Shown here piece after piece: positions 1 through 9,327 of a DNA stretch of 64,000 nt. The first letter of the stretch is position 1; each line of letters opens with the position of its first letter. Made by a program: the position numbers and the translations under genes. Location of the stretch: NCBI RefSeq assembly GCF_000187895.1, contig NZ_DS990134.1:62001-126000 (forward strand). Reading direction: 5' to 3'. The DNA is from Phocaeicola plebeius DSM 17135 (GTDB lineage: Bacteria; Bacteroidota; Bacteroidia; Bacteroidales; Bacteroidaceae). Under the pieces are notes generated by a model, which was not told the origin of the DNA, did not search any database, and saw nothing but the letters and a program-made list of their open reading frames with translations.

Positions 1-2237
1 GTATCCTGTTGAGTGTGGAAATGAAGAAAGGAAAGAACATCGTACAGATGGGAAATGACATCGACCGCGTGCTGGAAGAGTTTAAGACAGAGCTTCCGTC
101 GGAGGTCAATATGTTCCGCATCACCGACCAGGCACAGGTGGTGGGCGACAGTGTCAATGCTTTCTTGCGTGAGCTGGTGATTGCCATCGTGGCCGTAGTG
201 ATTGTGGTGATGCTGCTGTTGCCGTTGCGGGTGGCACTGGTGGCTGCTTCTACCATTCCGATTACTATCTTTATCTCACTGGGACTTTTCTATGCCTTTG
301 GCATTGAGTTGAACACCGTGACGCTGGCTGCCTTGATTGTGACGCTGGGAATGATTGTGGACAACTCCATTGTCATCATCGACAGTTATCTGGAGAAAAT
401 CGGCGAAGGAATGTCGCGCTGGCATGCGTCTATCTTCAGTGCCACGCATTTCTTCAAGTCCATATTCTCGGCTACACTGGCCATCAGTATCACATTCTTC
501 CCCTTCCTGATTGTGATTCCCGGCATGATACACGACTTCCTGCTGAGTTTCCCCTGGTCCATTACGCTGATTCTGGGCATCTCCTTGCTGGTAGCCATGC
601 TGCTGGTACCGTTCATGCAGTTCTGGTTCATCCGTAAGCCGATACCTTCGCATAAAAAAGGATTCTCGTTCATGGAACTCCTGCAGACCTATTATAATAA
701 GTTGCTTGACAAGTGCTTTGCCCATCCGTATGTTACTCTGCTGGGAGGAATCGCTTCCGTGCTGGTGGGTATCTTCCTGATGGGGAAACTGCCGCAAAAG
801 CTGATGCCGGTAGCCGACCGTAACCAGTTTGCTGTAGAAATCTATCTGCCTACGGGCTCGGCTGTAGAAAAGACGGCCTGGGCTGCCGATACCATGGAGC
901 ATGTGTTCCGTAAAGACCCGCGGGTGACTTCCGTCACTTCATTTATCGGTTGTTCTTCCCCTCGTTTCCATACGGCATACGCTCCGCAATTGGGAGGGAC
1001 GAACTACGCCCAGCTGATTGTAAACACGAAAGGGAATAAGGAAACTGTGGAACTGCTGGATGAGTATGCTCCGCGTTATACTGATGCTTTTCCGGATGTG
1101 CGGGTAAGGTTCAAGCAAATCAGTTTCAGTCAGGCGGTCTATCCGATAGAACTCCGTCTGAGCGGAGAGAATCTGGATTCACTGAAAACCGTGGCCGGGA
1201 AATACCTGAGCATGTTGCGTCAGATGCCGGAAATACGGCTGGCACAGACCAACTTCAGTGAACCGCAGACTTCGGCCAAGGTGGTGCTGAAAGAAGATGA
1301 GGCTTCTCGTCTGGGCATACAGAATGTGCAATTGGAAAGCACGCTGGCCATGCGCTATGGCGATGGTATAAAGGTGGCTAGTGTATGGGAAGGCGATTAT
1401 GATATCCCCGTGACATTGAAAAGTGAGAGAGCCGATTGTGCCGGTTTCTCCGATCTGGAAAACGAACTGATTCCGGTATTGGGCGGTACGCAGGTTCCCT
1501 TGCGGCAGGTGGCAGAAGTGGTACCTTCCATAAAAGACGGACAGCTGGTACGCCGGAACGGTATCTATACCATTACGGTCATGGCCGATGTGCGCCGTGA
1601 CGTGAACGTGACCGCCCTGACGAGTGTGATAAAGGAAAAAGTGGCAGCTATCCCTCTGCCGGATAAAGTGACGCTGGCTTACGGAGGTGACGACGAGCAG
1701 GACAATGAAAACCTTCCGCCTATCATGGCAGCTCTGGCCATTGCGGCTTTCATCATCTTCTTCATCCTGTTGGCTCATTTCAAGCGTATTAGCATTGCTC
1801 TGCTGATTTTTGCCAGCATGACGCTGTGTGTGTTCGGTACGGCAGTGGGCGTATTGATACAAGGAGTGGATTTCGGTATGACTTGTACACTGGGTATCAT
1901 CAGCCTGATGGGAATTATCGTGCGTAACGGCATTATCATGATTGACTATGCCGAGGAACTTCGGGCTACGGAGAAACTCTGTGTGCGTGATGCCATTTAT
2001 CATTCTGCCCGCCGACGTATGCGACCCATCTTCCTGACTTCGGCCGCTGCCTCTATGGGAGTCATCCCGATGATATTGGGCAAGAGCGGACTCTGGATGC
2101 CGATGGGTACGGTGATTTGTTACGGTACGCTGATTACCATGCTCTTCCTTTTGACGGTGCTTCCGGTGGCTTACCTGGTGATTTTCAGGGGAAGCAGTCA
2201 GAAACGTGCCCAGCTGGAAGCATTGGAGAAAGCCTGA
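1..2237 (+). CDS. RND efflux transporter permease, C-terminal part (5' end outside window)
   Basis: Inner-membrane RND (AcrB/CzcA superfamily) pump driven by the proton gradient. The reading frame is open from the first complete codon at position 3, so the start lies upstream; about 745 of the roughly 1,000-1,050 residues usual for the family are here. Visible are the first helix bundle with the motif TLGMIVDNSIVIID, a periplasmic porter domain starting after the PQKLMPVADR segment, and a second helix bundle with ISLMGIIVRNGIIMIDYAEE. The TolC-type gene 36 bp downstream points to a tripartite pump operon whose adaptor gene is probably also upstream of the window. Substrate cannot be told from sequence. 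Confidence 0.93.
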   Translation, partial: ILLSVEMKKGKNIVQMGNDIDRVLEEFKTELPSEVNMFRITDQAQVVGDSVNAFLRELVIAIVAVVIVVMLLLPLRVALVAASTIPITIFISLGLFYAFGIELNTVTLAALIVTLGMIVDNSIVIIDSYLEKIGEGMSRWHASIFSATHFFKSIFSATLAISITFFPFLIVIPGMIHDFLLSFPWSITLILGISLLVAMLLVPFMQFWFIRKPIPSHKKGFSFMELLQTYYNKLLDKCFAHPYVTLLGGIASVLVGIFLMGKLPQKLMPVADRNQFAVEIYLPTGSAVEKTAWAADTMEHVFRKDPRVTSVTSFIGCSSPRFHTAYAPQLGGTNYAQLIVNTKGNKETVELLDEYAPRYTDAFPDVRVRFKQISFSQAVYPIELRLSGENLDSLKTVAGKYLSMLRQMPEIRLAQTNFSEPQTSAKVVLKEDEASRLGIQNVQLESTLAMRYGDGIKVASVWEGDYDIPVTLKSERADCAGFSDLENELIPVLGGTQVPLRQVAEVVPSIKDGQLVRRNGIYTITVMADVRRDVNVTALTSVIKEKVAAIPLPDKVTLAYGGDDEQDNENLPPIMAALAIAAFIIFFILLAHFKRISIALLIFASMTLCVFGTAVGVLIQGVDFGMTCTLGIISLMGIIVRNGIIMIDYAEELRATEKLCVRDAIYHSARRRMRPIFLTSAAASMGVIPMILGKSGLWMPMGTVICYGTLITMLFLLTVLPVAYLVIFRGSSQKRAQLEALEKA

Positions 2238-2273
2238 TGAGGTGATTAGGAATCAATCAAAAGAAGAATCATT

Positions 2274-3563
2274 ATGAAAACGAATCGAAACAGAATAATA
2301 GCTTTTCTATTGATAGGTGGGGCGTGCATGAATGGGGCTTTCGGACAGAAAGCCTACACGCTGGATGAATGCATTCAGGCTGCCTTGACAAACAATGTGC
2401 GAATGAAGAATGCAACCAATGAACTGGAAATGGCCAAGCAGGACAAGAAAAAGGCATTTACCAATTATTTTCCGAGCGTGAGCGCGGCTGGAACCGGTTT
2501 TATGGCAGATAAAGGATTGATGCAGATGAGTTTGGGACCGGACGTGAACATGTCCATGCTGAAGAACGGAATAGCAGGGGGAGTCGGTGCCTCCCTACCG
2601 TTGTTCACCGGCGGACAGATTGTGAACGGAAACCAGCTGGCCAAGGTGGGAGTGGAAGTGAAACGCCTGCAACGGAATTTGTCCGATAATGAAGTATGCC
2701 TCACCACGGAACAATATTTCTGGCGGGTAGTGATACTGAAAGAAAAGCTGAAAACCTTGTCCAAGGTCGAAGCCCAACTGGCACGCATCCTGAGTGATGT
2801 GGAAGCTTCGGTACAGGCTGGAATCGTGACGCGGAACGATTTGCTTCAGGTACAATTGCGGCAGAATGAAACAAAGAGTACTCGTTTGCAGGTGGAAAAT
2901 GCCTTGTCGGTATCCCAAAACATGCTGGCACAGTATACCGGACTTTCGTCTGATACCCTTGACGTGGCCTTTGCGGTAGATACTCAGCTGCCTGCACGCC
3001 CCGACAGCCTTTACTGCGATCCGGAATCGGCATTGGGACTTACCAGCGAATATGCCTTGCTGCAACAAAACGTGAAGGCCAGCCGCTTGCAATACAAGAT
3101 GGCGGTAGGGAAGAACCTGCCTACGGTGGCTATTGGCGGAGGCTATGTATACCATAACTTCTTGCCGGAAGACCAGCGTTTCTGGGTGGGATTTGCTACG
3201 GTGACCGTTCCCCTGACCGGATGGTGGGGAGGAAGCCATGCCATAAAGAAAGAAAAGCTTCAAGTGAAGAACACGGAAAATCAGCTGGCCGACCAGGGAG
3301 AATTGCTGGTTATCCGCATGAAGAATGCCTGGAACGGGGTGAACGAGGCATACGAGCAGATGAAGATTGCCCGTCTGTCCATTGAGCAGTCCACCGAGAA
3401 TCTCCGCCTGAATACCGATTATTACAAGGCAGGCACCTGCACGATGAGTGATTTGCTTGATGCACAGACTTTGTATCAGCAGAGTTGCGACAAGTACGTG
3501 GAGAGTTATACGGATTATGAACTGAAAAAAAGAGAATATCTGCAAGTCACGGGGCGTCGTTAA
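2274..3563 (+). CDS. TolC-family outer membrane efflux protein
   Basis: Outer-membrane exit duct of the RND pump encoded just upstream. The 429-residue product begins with a signal peptide (basic start, hydrophobic run, cleavage near GAFGQ-KAY). The mature part has the two-repeat TolC layout: the YTLDECIQAALTNN opening typical of OEP family members, long helical stretches, and a second repeat near residues 240-420 containing YKAGTCTMSDLLDAQT. The length is normal. The 36-bp spacing implies co-transcription with the permease. Confidence 0.92.
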   Translation: MKTNRNRIIAFLLIGGACMNGAFGQKAYTLDECIQAALTNNVRMKNATNELEMAKQDKKKAFTNYFPSVSAAGTGFMADKGLMQMSLGPDVNMSMLKNGIAGGVGASLPLFTGGQIVNGNQLAKVGVEVKRLQRNLSDNEVCLTTEQYFWRVVILKEKLKTLSKVEAQLARILSDVEASVQAGIVTRNDLLQVQLRQNETKSTRLQVENALSVSQNMLAQYTGLSSDTLDVAFAVDTQLPARPDSLYCDPESALGLTSEYALLQQNVKASRLQYKMAVGKNLPTVAIGGGYVYHNFLPEDQRFWVGFATVTVPLTGWWGGSHAIKKEKLQVKNTENQLADQGELLVIRMKNAWNGVNEAYEQMKIARLSIEQSTENLRLNTDYYKAGTCTMSDLLDAQTLYQQSCDKYVESYTDYELKKREYLQVTGRR

Positions 3564-3583
3564 AACAACTTTTTCTTGATGTG

Positions 3584-3616
3584 AAGGGCTGTCGGGAAGT
3601 ATTTCCGATGGCCCTT
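3584..3616 (+). terminator. Terminator-like hairpin after tolC
   Basis: Arms AAGGGCTGTCGG (3584-3595) and CCGATGGCCCTT (3605-3616) pair at 10 of 12 positions around a 9-nt loop, 20 bp after the tolC stop. The following T-run is short, so termination strength is uncertain. Confidence 0.55.
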
Positions 3617-3638
3617 TGTAATAAATTCTGCATATTAA

Positions 3639-3669
3639 TTGCATATTAATTTAATTTGAGCTATCTTTG
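3639..3669 (+). promoter_or_regulatory. Bacteroides-type promoter for the lysO leader
   Basis: A -33 TTG at 3639-3641 and a perfect -7 box TATCTTTG (TAnnTTTG) at 3662-3669 are separated by 20 bp, the usual spacing in Bacteroides. Transcription would start near 3675, leaving about 410 nt before the first coding sequence at 4086. Confidence 0.6.
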
Positions 3670-3675
3670 CAGCGC

Positions 3676-4085
3676 ATTTGGGAATCCGATAAAGTAAAAA
3701 CGTCTTGAAGAAGATGTGGCTTTTTCAGGAACTTTTGTAGGTTTCTCACGTGAGAAACGTAGGGCTCCCGACCGGAAAACGTACGGCTCTGCAAAGTGAA
3801 ACATAAGTTTCAGGGCAGGGAAACGTAAAAACTTATTCTACGTTTTCACAAAAACAGACTAGGGTTAGAACTTACACAGATTAGAATATAGTATACAGCG
3901 TATGAACATGTGCAGGCAACATAAGGTAGTTCGGATAAAGGTCAGTACGGCGCTTTACCGGAGATGTCATGCCCGTGCGCATTGGTTCAGCGGATTTCTT
4001 CATGAAAGTTTGTAAGACACGGGAAGTTGCGTCTTCCTGACGTGGTGTGAAATCTTTCTTATAAACTTTTATTCTCAATTTTGTT
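3676..4085 (+). promoter_or_regulatory. Long hairpin-rich leader upstream of the split lysO genes
   Basis: A stretch without a convincing gene. It holds an 18-bp perfect palindrome at 3741-3758, a small hairpin TGAAAC-ATAA-GTTTCA, an AACGTA/TACGTT hairpin near 3820-3848 and a GGAAG/CTTCC hairpin near 4010-4036. The motif AAACGTA recurs several times. I could not match it to the lysine riboswitch consensus or another known riboswitch. It may be a regulatory 5' UTR or an independent small RNA. Confidence 0.4.
3741..3758. repeat. 18-bp perfect palindrome
   Basis: GTTTCTCACGTGAGAAAC equals its own reverse complement. It lies 72 bp downstream of the predicted -7 box, so it could be a protein-binding operator at DNA level or a hairpin in RNA. 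Confidence 0.6.
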
Positions 4086-4364
4086 ATGTGGATTATTTTA
4101 TTGATTGTCCTGGCGGGTATTCTGGCAGGATATAGCCTTCGTATGTGTGCTTTTTTGAAAAAAGTGAATCTGACTATCTCGTGTACCATTTGTCTGATGT
4201 TGTTCGTGTTAGGACTTTCCGTGGGTTACAATCCGTTGATTGTAGGAAACTTAGGGTCTTTCGGCGGACAGGCGCTGCTGCTCAGTGTGGCCGGCATTAC
4301 GGGAAGTGTGTTGCTGGCACGCGTGGTATATCTGTTGTTCTTTAAGGAAGGAGGTGAAAAATGA
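4086..4364 (+). CDS. LysO-type exporter, N-terminal subunit (small DUF340 part)
   Basis: A 92-residue membrane protein with three hydrophobic segments (residues 2-20, 28-46 and 60-85). It corresponds to the N-terminal portion of LysO (YbjE, DUF340), an L-lysine exporter that is a single chain of about 300 residues in enterobacteria. In Bacteroidetes this portion is commonly a separate gene. It overlaps the next gene by ATGA (4361-4364), so the two should be translationally coupled and assemble together. Transport of lysine is inferred from the family. Confidence 0.75.
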   Translation: MWIILLIVLAGILAGYSLRMCAFLKKVNLTISCTICLMLFVLGLSVGYNPLIVGNLGSFGGQALLLSVAGITGSVLLARVVYLLFFKEGGEK

Positions 4365-4993
4365 AAGGAAGTTTGCTGGTATTGTCCATGTTCTTTGTAG
4401 GCTGTGTGTTAGGCTACGTGTGGAACTTTTCCGGATGGGAGTTGGGAGATACGCACCACTTGTCCATGTATATTCTGTATGCTCTGATGTTTCAGGTAGG
4501 CGTCAGCATTGGCGGGGGAGAGGATTTCAAGGAACTGCTTCGTGGTTTCCGTCCCAAGATGCTGCTGATACCGCTGGCAACCATCGGAGGAACCCTGCTG
4601 TTTTCGGCATTGGTCAGTGTGCTGCTGACCCGTTGGAGTGTGTTCGACTGTTTGGCCGTGGGCAGTGGACTGGGGTATTATTCGCTTTCGTCCATCCTGA
4701 TTATGGAACTTAAAACCCCTGACCTTGGTGCACAGTTGGCTACGGAACTGGCCACGATTGCACTTCTGACGAATGTCATCCGCGAGCTGGTGGCACTGGT
4801 GGGAGCTCCTTTCATTTGCAAATACTTCGGGAAACTGGCTCCTATTTCGGTGGCCGGAGTAACTTCGGTCGATGTAGCTCTTCCCTCCATTATCCGTGTG
4901 TCTGGAAAGGAAATGGTGCCCCTTGCCATCTTCCACGGGTTGCTGGTCGACATGTCCGTGCCGTTTTTCATTTCTTTGTTTTGCAAGCTGTAA
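4361..4993 (+). CDS. LysO family lysine exporter, main subunit
   Basis: A 210-residue integral membrane protein matching the C-terminal two thirds of LysO/YbjE. Family hallmarks include the GSGLGYYSLSS segment around residues 106-116 and the acidic helix ELATIALLTNVIRELVALVGAP. About six hydrophobic helices are visible. Together with the upstream 92-residue gene it makes one complete exporter. The expected role is to relieve excess intracellular lysine or toxic analogues such as thialysine; this is family knowledge, not visible in the sequence. Confidence 0.82.
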   Translation: MKGSLLVLSMFFVGCVLGYVWNFSGWELGDTHHLSMYILYALMFQVGVSIGGGEDFKELLRGFRPKMLLIPLATIGGTLLFSALVSVLLTRWSVFDCLAVGSGLGYYSLSSILIMELKTPDLGAQLATELATIALLTNVIRELVALVGAPFICKYFGKLAPISVAGVTSVDVALPSIIRVSGKEMVPLAIFHGLLVDMSVPFFISLFCKL

Positions 4994-4999
4994 AAGAAA

Positions 5000-5040
5000 T
5001 CCCCGTCTGCAAAGCAAAGAGATGAAAACGGCGACGGGGA
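5000..5040. terminator. Convergent-gene inverted repeat
   Basis: Arms TCCCCGTC (5000-5007) and GACGGGGA (5033-5040) are perfect complements with a 25-nt loop, placed between the converging lysO and GNAT genes. There is no long T-run, so the terminator role is tentative. Confidence 0.4.
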
Positions 5041-5043
5041 GCC

Positions 5044-5541
5044 TTAGATGTCTATGCTCATGATGTAATCGTTCATGTAATATCCGTTGCCGATGGGGAA
5101 GTCCCCTTCGCGCACCTTCTTCATGCCCATGTGTTCATAGAATCCAAGTGCCGGATTCTGCCGGTTCACATTCAGTTCCATGCGGCAAGGTTCCGGATGA
5201 AGTTCCTTGATGCCCTTTATAGCCTGCTGGAACAGTTGCCGTCCGAGTTTGTATTTCTGGAAGTAGGGGAGTACGTAAATCTTCTGCAAGTGGAACAAAT
5301 CCGTATCCTCCTGCTGGATGGACACATAGCCCGCAGGCTCACATTCCTCGTAAGCAATGTAGTAAATGTGATGCTCTTTCTCCATCTGGTTTCTCAGGCT
5401 CTCACTGGAATACATCCAGTCCATCATGTAATCAATCTGTTCCGAAGTCAGAATGTGCTGGTAGGTAGCCGGAAAGGTCTGTGCCGCCAGCGTCCGGATG
5501 ACTTCAATGTCTGCAAGAGTAGCTTTTCTAATCGTAAACAT
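5044..5541 (-). CDS. GNAT family N-acetyltransferase
   Basis: A protein of about 165 residues with the GNAT fold: MFTIRKATLADIEVIRTLA start, a central acetyl-CoA-binding segment YVLPYFQKYKLGRQLFQQA, and the C-terminal NPALGFYEHMGMKKVREGDF motif common in RimI/PaiA-like members. The acceptor substrate is unknown. An ATG farther upstream at 5574 is in frame, but it falls inside the -7 box, and an AAGGAA lies six bases before the ATG at 5541, so I chose the latter. Confidence 0.83.
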   Translation of the reverse strand: MFTIRKATLADIEVIRTLAAQTFPATYQHILTSEQIDYMMDWMYSSESLRNQMEKEHHIYYIAYEECEPAGYVSIQQEDTDLFHLQKIYVLPYFQKYKLGRQLFQQAIKGIKELHPEPCRMELNVNRQNPALGFYEHMGMKKVREGDFPIGNGYYMNDYIMSIDI

Positions 5542-5571
5542 AGGCATTTCCTTATTATAATGTGTTTTCTG

Positions 5572-5579
5572 CAAAAGTA
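5572..5579 (-). promoter_or_regulatory. -7 box of the GNAT gene
   Basis: TACTTTTG on the minus strand fits TAnnTTTG. No good -33 element is seen at the expected distance. Confidence 0.45.
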
Positions 5580-5675
5580 GTTTATCTTTTGTATGTATGG
5601 GTTTTATCGAAACATAAACTTGTTAAAAGTTTTGAAATTATAATACCTTGCAATACATAGTATCAATATAAAACC

Positions 5676-5683
5676 TATATTTG
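5676..5683 (+). promoter_or_regulatory. -7 box of the padR-pspC operon
   Basis: TATATTTG fits TAnnTTTG and lies 25 bp before the padR start. A TTG at 5648-5650 is 25 bp upstream, slightly too far for an ideal -33. Confidence 0.5.
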
Positions 5684-5708
5684 TGTCATACAAGATAAAT
5701 GAGATGAA

Positions 5709-6038
5709 ATGAATGTAGACAATGTAAAATCGCAGATGCGCAAGGGGATGCTGGAGTATTGCATTCTGTTGCTGTTGCACCGGGAGTCTGCCTATTCTTC
5801 CGACATTATCCAGAAGCTGAAAGAGGCCCGGCTGATTGTGGTGGAAGGCACGCTTTACCCGTTGCTGACCCGCCTGAAGAACGACGGACTCCTGTCGTAC
5901 GAGTGGGTGGAGTCCACGCAAGGACCGCCCCGCAAGTATTATGGACTGACTCCGGAAGGGGAGGAATTTCTGAAGGAACTGGAAAGTGCCTGGGACGGAC
6001 TTTCCGACACGGTGAATCATTTAAGACAAAACATTTAA
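5709..6038 (+). CDS. PadR family transcriptional regulator
   Basis: A 109-residue winged-helix protein matching the short PadR subfamily (PF03551). Residues 9-85 contain the opening MRKGMLEYCILLLLHRESAYSSD, the recognition segment VEGTLYPLLTRLKNDGLL and the wing with GPPRKYYGLTPEG. PadR proteins are usually repressors of the membrane or stress genes next to them. The following PspC-domain gene starts 12 bp later, so the pair is probably an autoregulated operon. Confidence 0.9.
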   Translation: MNVDNVKSQMRKGMLEYCILLLLHRESAYSSDIIQKLKEARLIVVEGTLYPLLTRLKNDGLLSYEWVESTQGPPRKYYGLTPEGEEFLKELESAWDGLSDTVNHLRQNI

Positions 6039-6050
6039 AAATCACATGAC

Positions 6051-7130
6051 ATGAAAAAGACACTGACTGTAAATTTAGGTGGCACCGTATATCATATAGA
6101 TGAAGATGCCTATATCCTGCTGGATAATTATTTGAACAACCTCCGCTATCATTTCCGTAAGGATGAAGGAGCGGAAGAGATTGTGCGCGACATAGAATCC
6201 CGTATTGCCGAACTGTTTGATGAGGCATTGCGTGGCGGATTACAGGTGATTACTATTAAAGAGGTGGAAGAGGTAATTGCCCGTATGGGAAAGCCGGAGG
6301 AACTGAATGGTGAAGAAGAAGGTAACCCGTCTGCATCGAACAGCAAGACTTTCGATAGTGAATCGACGGAAACCAGCCGTCGTCTGTTCCGTAATCCAGA
6401 CGACCGTATTCTGGGTGGAGTGGTATCGGGCATTGCAGCTTATTTCGGCTGGGATGTGACCTGGACCCGCATCGTCTTTATTTTGGCCGGATTTTTTATT
6501 CATGGTTTGATTCTGGCTTATCTGTTGGCATGGATAATCATTCCGCTGGCACATACGGCTACAGAAAAGTTGCAGATGCGCGGAGAACCCATCAATGTGG
6601 AAAACATCGGCCGGACGGTGACCGACGGTTTTGAAAAGGTAAACGAGTATGTGCATTCAGAACAGCCCCGCTCTGCCTTGCATAAGTTTGGCAATGGGGT
6701 GGTGGCCGTGGTCGGTTTCCTGCTGAAGCTTTGTCTGGTGCTGTTGCTGATATGCTGCGCTCCTTTCCTGCTGGTAGGACTCATCGTCTTGTTTGCCTTG
6801 CTGATGGCCGCCACGGGAGTTATCGTCAGTCTGCCTGCCTTCTTCTATAATATATTGCCTTGGGTAGACTGGGGTGGTGTGTGCACCATGCCGGGAATGA
6901 TTGTCGGGCTTACCGTATGCGGTCTGTTGATTGTCGGTATCCCGGTAGCCGGACTGATTCAGGCCGTCATGCAGTCGTTCGGTAGCTGGAAGCCCATGGG
7001 CACTTCTACGAAAGTAGTGCTGGTATTGTTGTGGATGATTGCTCTGGCTATAGGAATTGTGTTGTTCTTTCAGATTCCTTTCCTGACAGAACCACTTTTG
7101 TCAGCTCCTTTCTGGGGTGAGTTCCTCTGA
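6051..7130 (+). CDS. PspC domain-containing membrane protein
   Basis: A 359-residue protein. The N-terminal 85 residues form a soluble region (LTVNLGGTVYHIDEDAYILLDNYL, then an acidic helix) typical of Bacteroidetes PspC proteins. Residues 110-170 are the PspC domain (LFRNPDDRILGGVVSGIAAYFGWDVTWTRIVFIL). The rest holds about four further hydrophobic segments. PspC-family proteins are linked to envelope stress sensing; the precise role here is not known. It is paired with PadR, a common arrangement. Confidence 0.85.
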   Translation: MKKTLTVNLGGTVYHIDEDAYILLDNYLNNLRYHFRKDEGAEEIVRDIESRIAELFDEALRGGLQVITIKEVEEVIARMGKPEELNGEEEGNPSASNSKTFDSESTETSRRLFRNPDDRILGGVVSGIAAYFGWDVTWTRIVFILAGFFIHGLILAYLLAWIIIPLAHTATEKLQMRGEPINVENIGRTVTDGFEKVNEYVHSEQPRSALHKFGNGVVAVVGFLLKLCLVLLLICCAPFLLVGLIVLFALLMAATGVIVSLPAFFYNILPWVDWGGVCTMPGMIVGLTVCGLLIVGIPVAGLIQAVMQSFGSWKPMGTSTKVVLVLLWMIALAIGIVLFFQIPFLTEPLLSAPFWGEFL

Positions 7131-7193
7131 TTTTGTCAGTCTCGCCCGAATGTGTGAGACAAGAATGTCACATAAAACAGCCAAAATGGCAGT

Positions 7194-7230
7194 CCGTGTC
7201 AGAAAAAAATGCTGGCACGGGCTTTTTTTT
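7194..7230 (+). terminator. Rho-independent terminator of the padR-pspC operon
   Basis: Arms CCGTGTCAG (7194-7202) and CTGGCACGG (7212-7220) pair with one G-U, followed by an eight-T run at 7223-7230. Confidence 0.8.
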
Positions 7231-7261
7231 GTTCTGGCATGGCATTTGTCTTTTAAAGGGC

Positions 7262-7279
7262 GTAACGTTTCGGCGTTAC
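7262..7279 (+). promoter_or_regulatory. Hairpin in the dnaK upstream region
   Basis: GTAACG (7262-7267) and CGTTAC (7274-7279) form a six-pair stem with loop TTTCGG, 41 bp before the dnaK start. It is not the CIRCE element (TTAGCACTC), and no clear TAnnTTTG box is visible nearby. A role in heat-shock control is possible but unproven. Confidence 0.35.
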
Positions 7280-7320
7280 AGAATAAACCAAATTAGAAAA
7301 TAATAAAAATAGATACAATT

Positions 7321-9237
7321 ATGGGAAAGATTATTGGTATTGACTTAGGAACAACAAACTCATGTGTTGCAGTATTTGAAGGTAACGAACCGGTGGTAAT
7401 TGCCAACAGCGAAGGTAAACGTACCACTCCTTCAGTAGTAGGTTTCGTAGACGGCGGCGAACGTAAGGTAGGTGACCCTGCTAAACGTCAGGCTATCACA
7501 AACCCGAAACGCACAGTATATTCTATCAAACGTTTCATGGGTGAAACTTACGATCAGGTTCAGAAAGAAATTTCTCGTGTACCTTATTCAGTAGTAAAGG
7601 GTGACAACAACACTCCGCGTGTAGACATCGACGGACGTCTGTACACTCCGCAGGAAATCTCTGCAATGATTCTGCAGAAGATGAAGAAAACTGCTGAAGA
7701 TTATTTGGGACAGGAAGTAACAGAAGCTGTCATCACCGTTCCGGCATACTTCTCTGACTCTCAGCGTCAGGCTACGAAGGAAGCTGGTCAGATTGCGGGT
7801 CTGGATGTAAAACGTATCGTGAACGAACCGACTGCAGCTGCATTGGCTTACGGTGTAGACAAGGCTAACAAAGATATGAAGGTAGCCGTATTCGACCTTG
7901 GTGGTGGTACATTCGATATCTCTATTCTGGAATTCGGTGGCGGTGTATTCGAAGTATTGTCAACTAACGGTGATACTCACCTGGGTGGTGATGACTTCGA
8001 CCAGGTTATCATCGACTGGTTGGTTCAGGAATTCAAGAACGACGAAGGTGCTGACCTGACTACTGACCCGATGGCTATGCAACGTTTGAAGGAAGCTGCT
8101 GAAAAGGCAAAAATTGAATTGTCTTCTTCAACTTCTACTGAAATTAACTTGCCGTACATCATGCCGGTAGCTGGTGTGCCTAAACACTTGGTTAAGACTT
8201 TGACCCGTGCTAAATTCGAACAGCTTGCTCACAACTTGATTCAGGCTTGTCTTGAACCTTGTAAGAAAGCAATGAGCGATGCAGGTTTGAACAACTCTGA
8301 TATCGACGAAGTAATCCTGGTAGGTGGTTCTTCACGTATCCCGGCTGTACAGAAACTGGTAGAAGACTTCTTCGGTAAAGTTCCTTCTAAGGGTGTAAAT
8401 CCGGACGAAGTAGTAGCCGTAGGTGCTTGTATCCAGGGTGCCGTATTGAACAAGGAAGCTGGTGTAGGTAACATCGTATTGCTGGATGTCACTCCGTTGA
8501 CACTGGGTATCGAAACAATGGGTGGTGTAATGACCAAGTTGATTGATGCCAATACAACCATTCCGTGCAAGAAGAGCGAAGTGTTCTCTACTGCAGCTGA
8601 TAACCAGACAGAAGTTACCATCCACGTATTGCAGGGTGAACGTCCGATGGCTGCTCAGAACAAGTCAATCGGTCAGTTTAACCTGACAGGTATCGCTCCG
8701 GCTCGTCGTGGTGTACCTCAGATTGAAGTAACTTTCGATATCGATGCCAACGGTATCTTGAAGGTTTCTGCTAAGGATAAGGCTACAGGTAAGGAACAAG
8801 CTATCCGTATCGAAGCTTCATCTGGTTTGAGCAAGGAAGAAATCGACCGTATGAAAGCTGAAGCTGAAGCTAATGCAGAAGCTGATAAGAAAGAAAAGGA
8901 ACGCATCGACAAGTTGAACCAGGCAGACAGCTTGATCTTCTCTACAGAAAATCAGTTGAAAGACCTTGGCGATAAGATTCCGGCTGACAAGAAAGCTCCT
9001 ATCGAAGCTGCTCTTCAGAAATTGAAAGACGCTCACAAGGCTCAGGATTTGGCTGGTATCGATGCTGCAAGCGCTGAACTTCAGGCTGCATTCCAGGCTG
9101 CAAGTGCTGAAATGTACGCTCAGACAGGTGGCGCTCAGGCTGGTCCTAACGCAGGTCAGGCAAATAACAATGCAGGTCAGGGTTCAAGCAAGAACAATGA
9201 CAATGTACAGGATGCTGACTTTGAGGAAGTGAAGTAA
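7321..9237 (+). CDS. dnaK: Molecular chaperone DnaK (Hsp70)
   Basis: A 638-residue cytoplasmic Hsp70 that binds and releases unfolded polypeptides through an ATPase cycle with DnaJ and GrpE. The ATPase domain (1-385) shows [47 protein letters not shown] and [14 protein letters not shown]. The linker [19 protein letters not shown] precedes the substrate-binding domain and helical lid. The disordered tail is rich in G, N and Q and ends DADFEEVK, close to the EEVK-type terminus of bacterial DnaK. The length is normal. Neither grpE nor dnaJ is adjacent, as is usual in Bacteroides. Confidence 0.99.
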   Translation: MGKIIGIDLGTTNSCVAVFEGNEPVVIANSEGKRTTPSVVGFVDGGERKVGDPAKRQAITNPKRTVYSIKRFMGETYDQVQKEISRVPYSVVKGDNNTPRVDIDGRLYTPQEISAMILQKMKKTAEDYLGQEVTEAVITVPAYFSDSQRQATKEAGQIAGLDVKRIVNEPTAAALAYGVDKANKDMKVAVFDLGGGTFDISILEFGGGVFEVLSTNGDTHLGGDDFDQVIIDWLVQEFKNDEGADLTTDPMAMQRLKEAAEKAKIELSSSTSTEINLPYIMPVAGVPKHLVKTLTRAKFEQLAHNLIQACLEPCKKAMSDAGLNNSDIDEVILVGGSSRIPAVQKLVEDFFGKVPSKGVNPDEVVAVGACIQGAVLNKEAGVGNIVLLDVTPLTLGIETMGGVMTKLIDANTTIPCKKSEVFSTAADNQTEVTIHVLQGERPMAAQNKSIGQFNLTGIAPARRGVPQIEVTFDIDANGILKVSAKDKATGKEQAIRIEASSGLSKEEIDRMKAEAEANAEADKKEKERIDKLNQADSLIFSTENQLKDLGDKIPADKKAPIEAALQKLKDAHKAQDLAGIDAASAELQAAFQAASAEMYAQTGGAQAGPNAGQANNNAGQGSSKNNDNVQDADFEEVK

Positions 9238-9270
9238 GTATCGATAAATAACGATAACAATAAATAGGAA

Positions 9271-9310
9271 TATAGGGTGTAACTCAACAAGTTATGCCCT
9301 ATATCTTTTT
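9271..9310 (+). terminator. dnaK terminator
   Basis: Arms TATAGGGTGTAACT (9271-9284) and AGTTATGCCCTATA (9290-9303) form a 14-position stem with two G-U type mismatches, followed by a T-run at 9306-9310. Confidence 0.85.
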
Positions 9311-9327
9311 GTAGACTTTTCTTTGGC

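Noticed and set aside
276..2003. Long minus-strand frames across the first RND gene
   Set aside because: Shadow frames of a GC-rich coding sequence; compositions are rich in H, Q and R with no known domains.
3881..4189. Minus-strand open frame over the lysO leader and first gene
   Set aside because: Overlaps lysO on the opposite strand and has no domain, start signal or conserved motif.
7262..7279. CIRCE heat-shock operator before dnaK
   Set aside because: The hairpin sequence is GTAACG/CGTTAC with a 6-nt loop, not the 9-bp TTAGCACTC/GAGTGCTAA repeat with 9-bp spacer.
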